Origin: Bacteroidales bacterium
GTDB taxonomy: Bacteria > Bacteroidota > Bacteroidia > Bacteroidales > NBLH01
Assembly: GCA_027083715.1 (NCBI GenBank)
Contig: JALWNR010000882.1
Span: forward strand, 1-8,499
Reading direction: 5' to 3'
Length of the DNA: 8,499 nucleotides
Shown here: positions 1 to 7,008 of the stretch, one piece after another
Layout of the letters: each line of letters opens with the position of its first letter
Numbering within the stretch: position 1 is the stretch's first letter
Program-made: the position numbers and the translations under genes
Notes under the pieces: generated by a model
What the model saw: the letters and a program-made list of their open reading frames with translations, nothing else
The model's database searches: none
Told to the model about the DNA's origin: nothing

Positions 1-1
1 T

Positions 2-1111
2 CAAACTATAATGAAACATTTCAGATGCAAAGCCCTGAATTGGTGCTGCTGTAAATTGTGTTAAAATACTTGTTAAATTAAACTTGCGATAGGATATATT
101 TCCATTATTTAGTAATTGATTAGCACTTTGATTTAATATATCGCCTAAAATTCTTCCACCTGCACCCTTAAATGAAATTATTGGGTTTAGTTTGTTTGCA
201 ATGCGCAATATTGCCGAATAAGTTGTATTCCATGCAACAGAACCTGCCTGACCGGCGATTAGTAAATCCATAAGTGGTGCTGTCATTGCAGCAGACATAC
301 TTAAAGTCATGGTGTTGATTCCTGACATCCATTGTTCGTGTCTTAATTCTTGTTCATACGATAATGGTCGTCCCCAACTTATTTTTCTACCCCGGTTAAT
401 TGCGCCCGGATCTGACCATAGAACTCTTATTAAAGGGTTCGTATCATGAAAAATATTTCTTTTTTTAGTTATTCGGGTAGCTTTAACTGTTACTTCTTCA
501 ATATGATGCATTCCGTTTGCATCAACAGAGTCTAATCCCAAAGGGTCTAAGTTTACAATAGGATTGTTAAATACGTAATGATAAGGTGTAGTATTATAAT
601 GTATTTCGTTTAGTAAGTCCGGAACGTACCACCTCCCCACTTCCGCATCATAAAACCTTTTGCCGTAATCGTACCATCCTAAGCCAAAGTCTTCTTGTAG
701 TTCTTTGCCGTTATACAAATACTTGTTAGCCACTCTTTGCAGTGGGTTGGTATAGCTTAAAGCATTTATTTGCAAGCCAAAAGGATAGTAATGGCTTTCT
801 TGTTGTATTGCGGCAATACCTGTACCGGCAGAATCTTGTACATTTATTCGTGTATTTCCCAAATGGTCTTTTATAAAATACTCGTAAGCAAAACCGCTGC
901 TATCGGGCACTATGCGTCCTTTGTCGGTAAGGATAAAGGATAGTTTGTTGTCCTCATATATGTAATTTCCTATGTAGTCGGTTTGTTTTTGCAAGTTGCA
1001 GTTTTTAAAGATTTTTTGTTGCAGTTTAATGCCTGCTGCATCGTAAAGATACTCGATTATGTTGTTATTTCCAAAATCGATTAGGGTGGGGAGGTTTAAG
1101 TTTATCCGTTT
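2..1111 (-). CDS. 5'-truncated RHS repeat-associated core protein with variable C-terminal tip (partial, runs off left edge)
   Basis: The frame is open for 370 codons from just after a stop at 1112-1114 to the window edge. It reads as the end of a Bacteroidota RHS/YD-repeat protein: LYDAAG, then DHLGNTR, YYPFGLQ, and YNGKELQEDFGLGWYDYG (from about codon 133), then PIVNLDPLGL (codons 184-193, positions 533-562). The last motif fits the PxxxxDPxGL aspartyl self-cleavage site of RHS proteins, after which a tip, often a toxin, is released. About 177 tip codons are visible. They begin DSVDANGMHH and include EEVTVKATR and a hydrophobic patch near AAMTAPLMDLL; I do not recognise the domain. RHS similarity starts at LNLPTLIDFG (about 1099), and the first in-frame ATG is at 511, after the cleavage motif. 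Full-length RHS proteins usually exceed 1000 residues, so this is an N-terminally truncated relic or silent tip cassette. It lies on the same strand as the two sensor genes to its right. Confidence 0.85.
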
Positions 1112-1131
1112 TTAACGGTTAAAAACGGATA
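1103..1131. repeat. Perfect 29-bp palindrome at the RHS truncation point
   Basis: Arms of 14 bp (1103-1116 and 1118-1131) are perfectly complementary around a single central base at 1117; the core arm is ATCCGTTTTTAAC. The right sensor gene ends at 1199, 68 bp away, and recognisable RHS sequence begins about 4 bp to the left. As RNA on the minus strand it would form a strong hairpin behind the sensor operon. It is followed by AAAC rather than a U-run, so it is not a classical intrinsic terminator, although a stem-only terminator remains possible. A dispersed palindromic repeat inserted in the RHS gene is the alternative. Confidence 0.8.
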
Positions 1132-1198
1132 GTTGTAAATATTTGTTAAACAGTTTGTTGCGATGCGATATTTGTAAAAATGGTAATTAGCTGTTCTT

Positions 1199-3751
1199 TT
1201 ATTTATTTAAAATAATTTTTTCAGCATTAAAAATATGAGTTTCCCATTCAGCAATAATTTCAGTAATCATTTGCTCGTAAGATTCTATTTTTTCATCAGC
1301 CGCTATCTTCTGCTCGTTCATTTTTTGAACTAAATTATTTTCACGTATCTTATGTTTTGCTATTAACTCATCAATTCTATTACTTTGTTCATTTAATTCG
1401 GTTTCTATTTGATATTTTTCCTTAAGCAGATCGTGAATTTCTCCTTTAAGTTCAGATATTTGAGTAAAAAGTGTTTGTTCTTTTCGTATAATTCGAGTAA
1501 TATCAGTTGCAAAAAACAAAATATTTGTAGTTATTCCTTCTTCATTCAATACAGGCGTATAAGTAGCAATTAACCATTTTTCTTTTTCGTGCTTTGTGTA
1601 TCTACGAACAATTGTTTCATAGAAATTCCCTTGTTTTACCGTTTCTATAATTTGAACAAGTTCCTTGCGTTCAGCCTCATTCAACATATCAAGTACATTT
1701 CGTCCTTTCAACTCTCTAAGCGTATATCCCATTGTGTTCAAAAACTTTTCATTAGCATCATACAGAACACCATCCACTGTATATTCAACAATAAGCAAAG
1801 AATTATTCAAAGCCGTTATTTTAGCTCTCATAGCAGCTTCTTTTCGGGCTGTTTCTTCTTGTAACTGACTTATTTTTTTAAGTGTAGCCTTCATTTCTTT
1901 ATCACGCAATTCAAGTTCTTGTGCTTGTTTTCGTGTTTTTTCAAGCAATACACCAGTTTGTGAGCTAATTTGGGTAAGAGATAAAGTACTTGCAATATTA
2001 TCTGCTGCATTTTGCAAAAATTCTTGTTCATTTTCGCTAAACTCTTTTAAAGATGCAAGTTCCAATACACCAAAAACCTCTTTATTATAGATTAAAGGTA
2101 TAATAATTAAGCTTTTAGGAACAGACTCTCCCATACCCGACATTACATTAATATAACCTTCGGGAATACTGGACATATAAATTATTCTTTGCTCCGACAC
2201 ACAAGATCCTACAAGCGACTCCCCCGAACGAAACTTCCTGTCAATATATTTTCCTTCGGAATATGCATAAGCTGCTACCAAACGATATATATCTTCTCCA
2301 CTTTCTTCTTGTTCTTTCATATAGATTCCGCCAAGCGATGCATCCAAAAAATCAACTAAAGTTTTAATCAATTTATCTGCAAGATTTCGGGTATCCTCCT
2401 GATTCTTTTTTAAAACTTCTGAGATTAAACTTAATCCTTTATTAATCCATTTTTGCTTGTCTTCTTCCGTTTTACTTTGTAAATCTTGCTCTGATTTGCT
2501 TTGCAAAAATCTACTCATTTGATTGATTGCTTGTGCCAATAAATCATTATTACTTTTTAATTTCAAAGTACGTGAAAAATCACCGGATGCAATAGCTCTA
2601 CTAACTTCAGTAGTTTCTTTTAAGGATTCACTGATTTCTCTAAATGCCATTTGGAGCTGTCCTATTTCATCACCTTGTTTAATTTGCATATCTTTTTGCT
2701 CACATTCAAAATCGCCTTGTGCAACTTTTTGCGCAAAAGCAATCAAATGTTTAAACGGACGAGTAATAATTCCAATAATCAAATAAATAATTACCAGACC
2801 AATAGCTAATAAAATAAATCCACTAATAAAATATCTCCATGAATTGTAGGAAGTAATTCCTGACAAAGCACTTTCAGGAACAACAAAACACATTTTTAAT
2901 TCACCGGCGGTATTTTCCTTTTGCAGGATATTTCCACAATAGACAAAAACATCATTCACTGATTTTTTAAATCTACCATTTGTCTTTTCACCAACACAAG
3001 CAGGACAAACACTTTTAATTGGGTCTCCAATAATTAATTCCTTACTATTGGTGGCAATAATTCTGTTCCCGGCTGAAAGATATATTTTCATATCAATCGG
3101 TAAACCAGAATTATTAAGCATTATGCTTTCATTTATCCAATCTGTTGAAATACAAGTTTCAATATAGCCTAAATACTTTTTACCTGAAAAAACAGGTGTT
3201 AATATCGGAATATAACTAACCGGTGTGTGCTGCTGAAACTCAAAAACAAAACTTCCTTCGTATTCCGATAAACTCTTTTTAAAAAGTTCCAGTTTCAGAT
3301 TGTCTTCCGGCGCAAGCGTATTTTGCTTAGTTCCTTTCAGAGTTTTAATAACGTTTAAATATGAAATATTCAATCCTGCATTAGAAATTTCTCCAATGCT
3401 ATCCTGAGTTTGTACATTGGAATTAAAATAGGCAAAAGTTATTTTATATATGCTTTGGTTATTATTAACAATGGGTTTTAATAATTTTTCAATCTCTTTA
3501 ATTCGATATTTATCATTTGCCGTTTTTGAAATAATTAGTGCCAGTAGGTCATTTTTCGATTTTATACGTTCAAACTCATTTTGTAATAAAGATGAATACC
3601 TAAGATAATTATTCTCCATTAACTGAAAAGTCATTTTATCTGTTTGTTTTTTTATTATAGCATTATGATATACCATAATTATTATAAACACAGCAAAAAC
3701 AACTACTGAAATAATAAGGCTTAGTTTTTCTTTAAGCGAACGAAATTTCAT
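1199..3751 (-). CDS. Membrane receptor with HAMP, GAF and PAS domains and no recognisable output domain
   Basis: This is an 850-residue inner-membrane signal protein. Visible parts in order are a membrane helix (about 10-29), an extracytoplasmic sensor (30-306), a second helix (307-329), and a HAMP domain opening with TRPFKHL (330-382). A HAMP-like second unit follows (SGDFSRTLKLKSNND, about 383-418), then coiled coil with the KWINKGL linker, GAF (about 453-597), coiled coil (600-645), PAS (about 646-753, ending FFATDIT) and a long C-terminal coiled coil. There is no histidine-kinase H-box or ATPase, GGDEF, EAL, methyl-accepting hairpin or SpoIIE domain, so the signal probably passes to a partner protein; that partner is inferred. 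The sensor holds C249-P-A-C252 plus C272, a possible disulfide or metal site. The ATG at 3751 follows the upstream gene's stop by 2 bp, so the two are co-transcribed. Ligand and output are unknown. Confidence 0.88.
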   Translation of the reverse strand: MKFRSLKEKLSLIISVVVFAVFIIIMVYHNAIIKKQTDKMTFQLMENNYLRYSSLLQNEFERIKSKNDLLALIISKTANDKYRIKEIEKLLKPIVNNNQSIYKITFAYFNSNVQTQDSIGEISNAGLNISYLNVIKTLKGTKQNTLAPEDNLKLELFKKSLSEYEGSFVFEFQQHTPVSYIPILTPVFSGKKYLGYIETCISTDWINESIMLNNSGLPIDMKIYLSAGNRIIATNSKELIIGDPIKSVCPACVGEKTNGRFKKSVNDVFVYCGNILQKENTAGELKMCFVVPESALSGITSYNSWRYFISGFILLAIGLVIIYLIIGIITRPFKHLIAFAQKVAQGDFECEQKDMQIKQGDEIGQLQMAFREISESLKETTEVSRAIASGDFSRTLKLKSNNDLLAQAINQMSRFLQSKSEQDLQSKTEEDKQKWINKGLSLISEVLKKNQEDTRNLADKLIKTLVDFLDASLGGIYMKEQEESGEDIYRLVAAYAYSEGKYIDRKFRSGESLVGSCVSEQRIIYMSSIPEGYINVMSGMGESVPKSLIIIPLIYNKEVFGVLELASLKEFSENEQEFLQNAADNIASTLSLTQISSQTGVLLEKTRKQAQELELRDKEMKATLKKISQLQEETARKEAAMRAKITALNNSLLIVEYTVDGVLYDANEKFLNTMGYTLRELKGRNVLDMLNEAERKELVQIIETVKQGNFYETIVRRYTKHEKEKWLIATYTPVLNEEGITTNILFFATDITRIIRKEQTLFTQISELKGEIHDLLKEKYQIETELNEQSNRIDELIAKHKIRENNLVQKMNEQKIAADEKIESYEQMITEIIAEWETHIFNAEKIILNK

Positions 3752-3753
3752 CT

Positions 3754-6099
3754 TTAATTTTTATTTTTCAATTGTTCTTCCAATTCTTTTAATCGAGTAA
3801 TATCCACTGCTATATTAATAATTTTATAAACTTTTCCATTCTTTTCTTTAATTGGAAAATAAGACGATTTTAACCAAAACTCTTCTCCGTTTGGCATTTT
3901 AACATGCTCTTCAAACTCAGTTCGTATGCCTGTTCTTAAATCGTTCCAAAAATTTCTGTATTCAATTGATTTTGAATCTATTGAGCTAAAATTAGAATGA
4001 TTATTGCCAACAATTTCAGATTCATCTAAACCCAATAAATTCAAATAATTTTCATTTACCATTTTTATAGTACCGTCAGGTGCCAATTCTGCAAGTAAAA
4101 AGTTTTTGTTAATTGCTTCCGACAACCCTTCCAATTCCATACTTTTAATATCCGACATTTTTTTTGCTTCTGCCATGTCCGATAAACTTTTACGCATCAT
4201 TTCTTCTTGAAAACTCAATTTGTCCGATTGCTGTTTTGATTGTTCGAGCAATTTTCTGGTTTTTGTATTTATTTGAACATTACTAATGGTAGAAGCAATA
4301 TTTTCGCCTAATTTTTCTAAAAACTCAATTTGATAATCTTCAAATTTATTAAAAGATGCAATTTCGATAGCACCGTAAACCTCCATATTCATCAACAAAG
4401 GTACAATTAACAAATAATTTGGTTCCAGTTCTCCCAGTCCCGATGTAATTTTCAGATAATTTTGTGGAATTTCCGAAATATAAATAGTTTTCTTTTCATT
4501 GTAGATTCGTCCTATTAAGCCTTGCTCAGGATAAATTTTTCGGGTAATCAATCTTTTTTTATCGTATGCATAAGTAGCCATTTGCTCAAAATACACATCC
4601 TCCGGATTGTCATTATTTAAAAAGAAAAGTGCTCCTTGATTGGCATTTAAATAATTAACCAAGTTATTTATTAAATTATAACTAAGTTCTTCAATATCAT
4701 CTGTATATTGCTGCAAAATACTTACAAATTTAGATAATCCATCCGCTTCCCATTTTCGCAACTGAGCCTCTTTTTCTCCTTCCTGCTCTATTTGTAAAGC
4801 CCGTTGCAATTTTTTATCTAATTTCATTAGGTTTTGCCCAATACTATCTTTTTCCAAAATTGCAGGTAATATATTATTCAATTTATTAACCAAAAGTTTT
4901 TTCACTAATTCATCAATAGCTGAATAACGCTCCGAAATTCGATTAATACTGTCATAAATATTTTTATACTTTATTGATTTATGCTCTATTTCATCAATTT
5001 TTCCTTCACCGGCAATATCCCTAATATAACGTGAAACTATTCTCAATTCTGCCGATACTTCATCATTTAAATAATTAATGGCAAACTGAAAACCGATAAA
5101 AAACAGGACAAACCATATAATAATAAAAAAACTCTCCTTATTCAACTTTGAATAAACTTCGTCTTTTGGAAAAGTAATACATACAAAGCTATTAATCAGT
5201 TTATTGTATTTAAAAACCAGATACCAATCTTTGCCGTTTTCATCTTCCGGCCAAACATAATTCAATATTCCCTGCCCTCCTTTATGCTTTTCCAACAATT
5301 TAAACATCCGTGTACTCGAAAAATCCATACCCCTTTCTTTCGGGTGTATGGATAAACGTCCTTTATCGGTAATAATAAAAGCATAACCTTCCTTAAAATA
5401 CTTTCGACCGTCAAAAATTGATTTAAGGGCACGTCCAATACGCTCTTTTAGACCCACATAGTACAAGCCCCGTATTTTCCCTTCAATATATAAAGGACGA
5501 TAAATAGTTTGGTACCAGGTTCCATTCTTATAACTACGTTCACGATACTGATTTCCCGCCTCAATTGTTTGAACAATTTCCGAAGAATTTAAAATAATAT
5601 CACCTAATAAGCGATCTTCATTTGTATTTACAATATTTGTAGAAATATTTACATAGCCCAATGGTGTTTTCTGATAAATTGAAGCATCTACATGTGCAAT
5701 TTTTCGCAATTCATCTACGATGAAAAAATTATCCGTAAAAGACATATCATCCACAAACCACTCATGAATTTTTACTTTAATTCCTTTATGCGAAATTGGG
5801 TCAACTGCATCAAAAATAATATTAGCCGAATCACTTTCTTCAAAATAACTAAACTCATTGATTTTGTACTCGGCAAAATTCGAAGCCATGTTTAAAATAT
5901 CCTTATCTCTAACACGGTAAAGCTCAATTACATTATTTAATTCTTCAATTTCCTTGTAAAAATTATCTCTAGTTTCGATATAAGTATTTTTCCTTGCTTG
6001 ATAATACAGCAAACTGCCAATGATTATAAACAACAAAATGATACTGCCATTAAGTATCAAATGAATACGCGAAAATATTTTCAAGCCTTTAAATTTCAT
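3754..6099 (-). CDS. Membrane receptor with Cache_3-Cache_2-type sensor, GAF and PAS domains and no recognisable output domain
   Basis: This is a 781-residue receptor and the first gene of the operon. Numbered from the ATG at 6099, it has a membrane helix (about 14-34) and a large extracytoplasmic region resembling Cache_3-Cache_2 fusions: VDASIYQ, YVNISTNI, TWYQTIYRPLY and GLYYVG form the distal part, and GYAFIITDKGRLSIHP the membrane-proximal part. A second helix (324-344) follows, then a weak HAMP-like/coiled stretch, the RKWEADGL linker, GAF (about 464-610), coiled coil, and PAS (about 658-768, ending VDITR) just before the C-terminus. Cache domains usually bind small ligands such as organic or amino acids; the ligand here cannot be read. 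The cytoplasmic half is clearly related to that of its neighbour (ITSGLGE versus VMSGMGE; both ENIAST/DNIAST). No transmitter domain is present. An in-frame TTG two codons upstream (6105) is less likely as the start than this ATG. Confidence 0.88.
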   Translation of the reverse strand: MKFKGLKIFSRIHLILNGSIILLFIIIGSLLYYQARKNTYIETRDNFYKEIEELNNVIELYRVRDKDILNMASNFAEYKINEFSYFEESDSANIIFDAVDPISHKGIKVKIHEWFVDDMSFTDNFFIVDELRKIAHVDASIYQKTPLGYVNISTNIVNTNEDRLLGDIILNSSEIVQTIEAGNQYRERSYKNGTWYQTIYRPLYIEGKIRGLYYVGLKERIGRALKSIFDGRKYFKEGYAFIITDKGRLSIHPKERGMDFSSTRMFKLLEKHKGGQGILNYVWPEDENGKDWYLVFKYNKLINSFVCITFPKDEVYSKLNKESFFIIIWFVLFFIGFQFAINYLNDEVSAELRIVSRYIRDIAGEGKIDEIEHKSIKYKNIYDSINRISERYSAIDELVKKLLVNKLNNILPAILEKDSIGQNLMKLDKKLQRALQIEQEGEKEAQLRKWEADGLSKFVSILQQYTDDIEELSYNLINNLVNYLNANQGALFFLNNDNPEDVYFEQMATYAYDKKRLITRKIYPEQGLIGRIYNEKKTIYISEIPQNYLKITSGLGELEPNYLLIVPLLMNMEVYGAIEIASFNKFEDYQIEFLEKLGENIASTISNVQINTKTRKLLEQSKQQSDKLSFQEEMMRKSLSDMAEAKKMSDIKSMELEGLSEAINKNFLLAELAPDGTIKMVNENYLNLLGLDESEIVGNNHSNFSSIDSKSIEYRNFWNDLRTGIRTEFEEHVKMPNGEEFWLKSSYFPIKEKNGKVYKIINIAVDITRLKELEEQLKNKN

Positions 6100-6163
6100 T
6101 TTCAAGTATTTACAGCTAAAAACAGAAACCGTAATATAGATTTAAACAACACCGTTTATTTTT

Positions 6164-6195
6164 GAACTATAAAAATAGAATTTTTTTAATAGTTC
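6164..6195. promoter_or_regulatory. Inverted repeat upstream of the sensor operon
   Basis: GAACTAT (6164-6170) and ATAGTTC (6189-6195) are perfect 7-bp arms. Inside them A and T runs extend the pairing after a one-base bulge. The repeat sits 65-96 bp before the ATG of the first sensor gene, where an operator or a 5' leader hairpin would be. I found no convincing Bacteroidota promoter (TTG, about 20 bp, TAnnTTTG) on the minus strand here, so a regulatory role is only a position-based inference. Confidence 0.4.
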
Positions 6196-6359
6196 TTTAC
6201 ATTTTATTTGATTTTTTTGAAATTTCATTAAAATAATACACAAATCTTGCCATTTCTTAATACCTTAAATCCGTAGGTATGTTTGTAGCGAACTGCGAAG
6301 CTCTCACGAGTACATTAAAATTAATATAAGAAATGAGTAAAAGTCAAAGAGTGTGTCAG

Positions 6360-6437
6360 TATTGGCAAAGCACAGAAAAAAGCAACGCAAGCGTAGCATT
6401 AGTTACGGTGAGTAGGTTTTTTCGAGCACTGCCAATA
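6360..6437. repeat. Imperfect stem-loop inside the element
   Basis: The left arm 6360-6381 starts TATTGGCA and ends in an A-run. The right arm 6417-6437 starts with a T-run and ends TGCCAATA. The two pair along most of their length with small bulges. The right end overlaps a second small perfect hairpin, CTGCCA-ATAA-TGGCAG (6429-6444), so the two structures could be alternatives to each other. Confidence 0.6.
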
Positions 6438-6510
6438 ATGGCAGGCTATTTGGCTTTGCAGCAAAAGATACTTGCGGATTTAAGGTAATACAAAATGTAT
6501 TATATCAAGG

Positions 6511-6666
6511 GCGGCTAAACGGGCTTTCCGCTTATAGTCCCGTTCATAAAAAACAACAAAAGCAAAAACCGCAAAGGAGCTTCCTTTGGTCGCTCTTTGC
6601 AGTTTGCTTTTGTAATGTTTTTCATGAACGGGAGCTGCCGCTTCAATCCCTGCCGCATGCAGCCGC
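6511..6666. repeat. Long nested stem-loop, possible structured RNA
   Basis: The inner stem pairs 6539-6580 with 6592-6632 around an 11-nt loop (6581-6591). Shared blocks are CCCGTTCAT, AAAAACA, ACAAAAGCAAA, GCAAA and GAGC, with a few bulges and mismatches. Outside this, a largely unpaired internal loop is closed by GCGGCT (6511-6516) with AGCCGC (6661-6666). On the minus strand the internal-loop sides carry GATTGAAGCGG and TAAGCGGAAAGCCCG. The 62-codon reading frame through this region is explained by the repeat rather than by coding. Confidence 0.65.
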
Positions 6667-6766
6667 ACTCTACATTAATCATGAATTAACAAACTTAATT
6701 TTAACTTCGTTGAGGGCTTCGCCGTTCACAAGCTTCAAAAATTGCTTGTTACAAATTTAATACAGC

Positions 6767-6830
6767 ATCGTGTCAAGCATATTATTGTCATATCAAGTAT
6801 TGAAAATTTTACAACATAATATAACACGAT
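6767..6830. repeat. Imperfect inverted repeat between the element and the hydF control region
   Basis: ATCGTGT (6767-6773) and ACACGAT (6824-6830) are perfect 7-bp arms. Weaker complementarity (ATATTAT, TTGT) continues inwards with a gap. It may be a stem-loop or the ends of a second small repeat; no function can be read. Confidence 0.4.
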
Positions 6831-6921
6831 ACTAGAAAAAAACAAAACCCGACATTTGTCATTTTCTATCCCGAAAATTCATCGTAAATTCGCAGCAAAA
6901 GTCAAAACAAATGAAACAAGC

Positions 6922-6969
6922 ATGATTAAAATAATTGTTAATCATACAATGTAATGATTATTTTACATT
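6922..6969. promoter_or_regulatory. Operator-like array of alternating inverted repeats upstream of hydF
   Basis: Three overlapping inverted repeats all have 8-bp spacers: ATGATTAA/TTAATCAT (6922-6945, perfect 8-bp arms), TAATCAT/ATGATTA (6939-6960, perfect 7-bp arms) and AATGTAA/TTACATT (6948-6969, perfect 7-bp arms). The half-site ATGATTA therefore appears at 6922 and 6954, with its inverse at 6939. The array ends about 40 bp before the hydF ATG, where a transcription factor could control it. I cannot name the regulator. Confidence 0.45.
6935..6966 (+). promoter_or_regulatory. Possible Bacteroidota-type promoter for hydF
   Basis: TTG at 6935-6937 and TATTTTAC at 6959-6966 resemble the -33 TTG and -7 TAnnTTTG elements, with a 21-bp spacer. 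The -7 box matches imperfectly and the region is AT-rich, so chance similarity is possible. It lies within the inverted-repeat array, which would suit repression. Confidence 0.28.
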
Positions 6970-7008
6970 ATGCGGTTCCATCTGAATAATTAATTAAAAA
7001 ATAGGCAG

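Larger units (their letters stand above)
6283..6731. mobile_element. MITE-like structured element with imperfect terminal inverted repeats, no transposase
   Basis: The left end (6283-6324) and the reverse complement of the right end (6695-6731) align over about 40 bp. Both read TTGT, GAAC, GCGAAGC, CTCA, CGA and TAAAATTAA in that order, with a few mismatches and short gaps. Between them lie two more nested inverted repeats and no transposase or other credible gene. Terminal inverted repeats around a short non-coding body fit a non-autonomous mobile or dispersed repeat; a large structured RNA is the other reading. I could not identify a clean target-site duplication, and the exact outer ends are uncertain by a few bases. 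Confidence 0.5.
6100..7008. other. Divergent intergenic region rich in inverted repeats
   Basis: These 909 bp separate the start of the leftward sensor operon from the start of hydF. I see no convincing protein gene or tRNA. The stretch holds an inverted repeat next to the sensor operon (6164-6195), an element of about 449 bp with terminal inverted repeats and internal stem-loops (6283-6731), another imperfect inverted repeat (6767-6830), and an operator-like array before hydF (6922-6969). The middle (about 6500-6670) looks more GC-rich than its surroundings, as expected for structured RNA or an imported repeat. Confidence 0.75.

Noticed and set aside
1199..1500. Histidine-kinase H-box in EIHDLLKEKY (residues about 771-780 of the 850-residue receptor)
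   Set aside because: The context does not match the HisKA pattern, and no N, G1 or G2 ATP-binding boxes follow.
1589..2786. Plus-strand open frames at 1589-1864, 1665-1868 and 2523-2786
   Set aside because: They are antisense to the 850-residue receptor, overlap its GAF, PAS and HAMP codons, and show no protein-like motifs of their own.
2993..3007. Heme c attachment site at CPAC
   Set aside because: The motif is CPACV, without the histidine that CxxCH requires.
5692..5895. Plus-strand open frame of 67 codons
   Set aside because: It is antisense to the Cache sensor region of the 781-residue receptor and has no features of its own.
6511..6666. Integron attC site
   Set aside because: A long imperfect palindrome is suggestive, but I found no paired attC core sites, no cassette gene and no integrase in the window.
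6480..6668. Minus-strand open frame of 62 codons
   Set aside because: It lies almost wholly within the long stem-loop, and its composition is explained by the inverted repeat.
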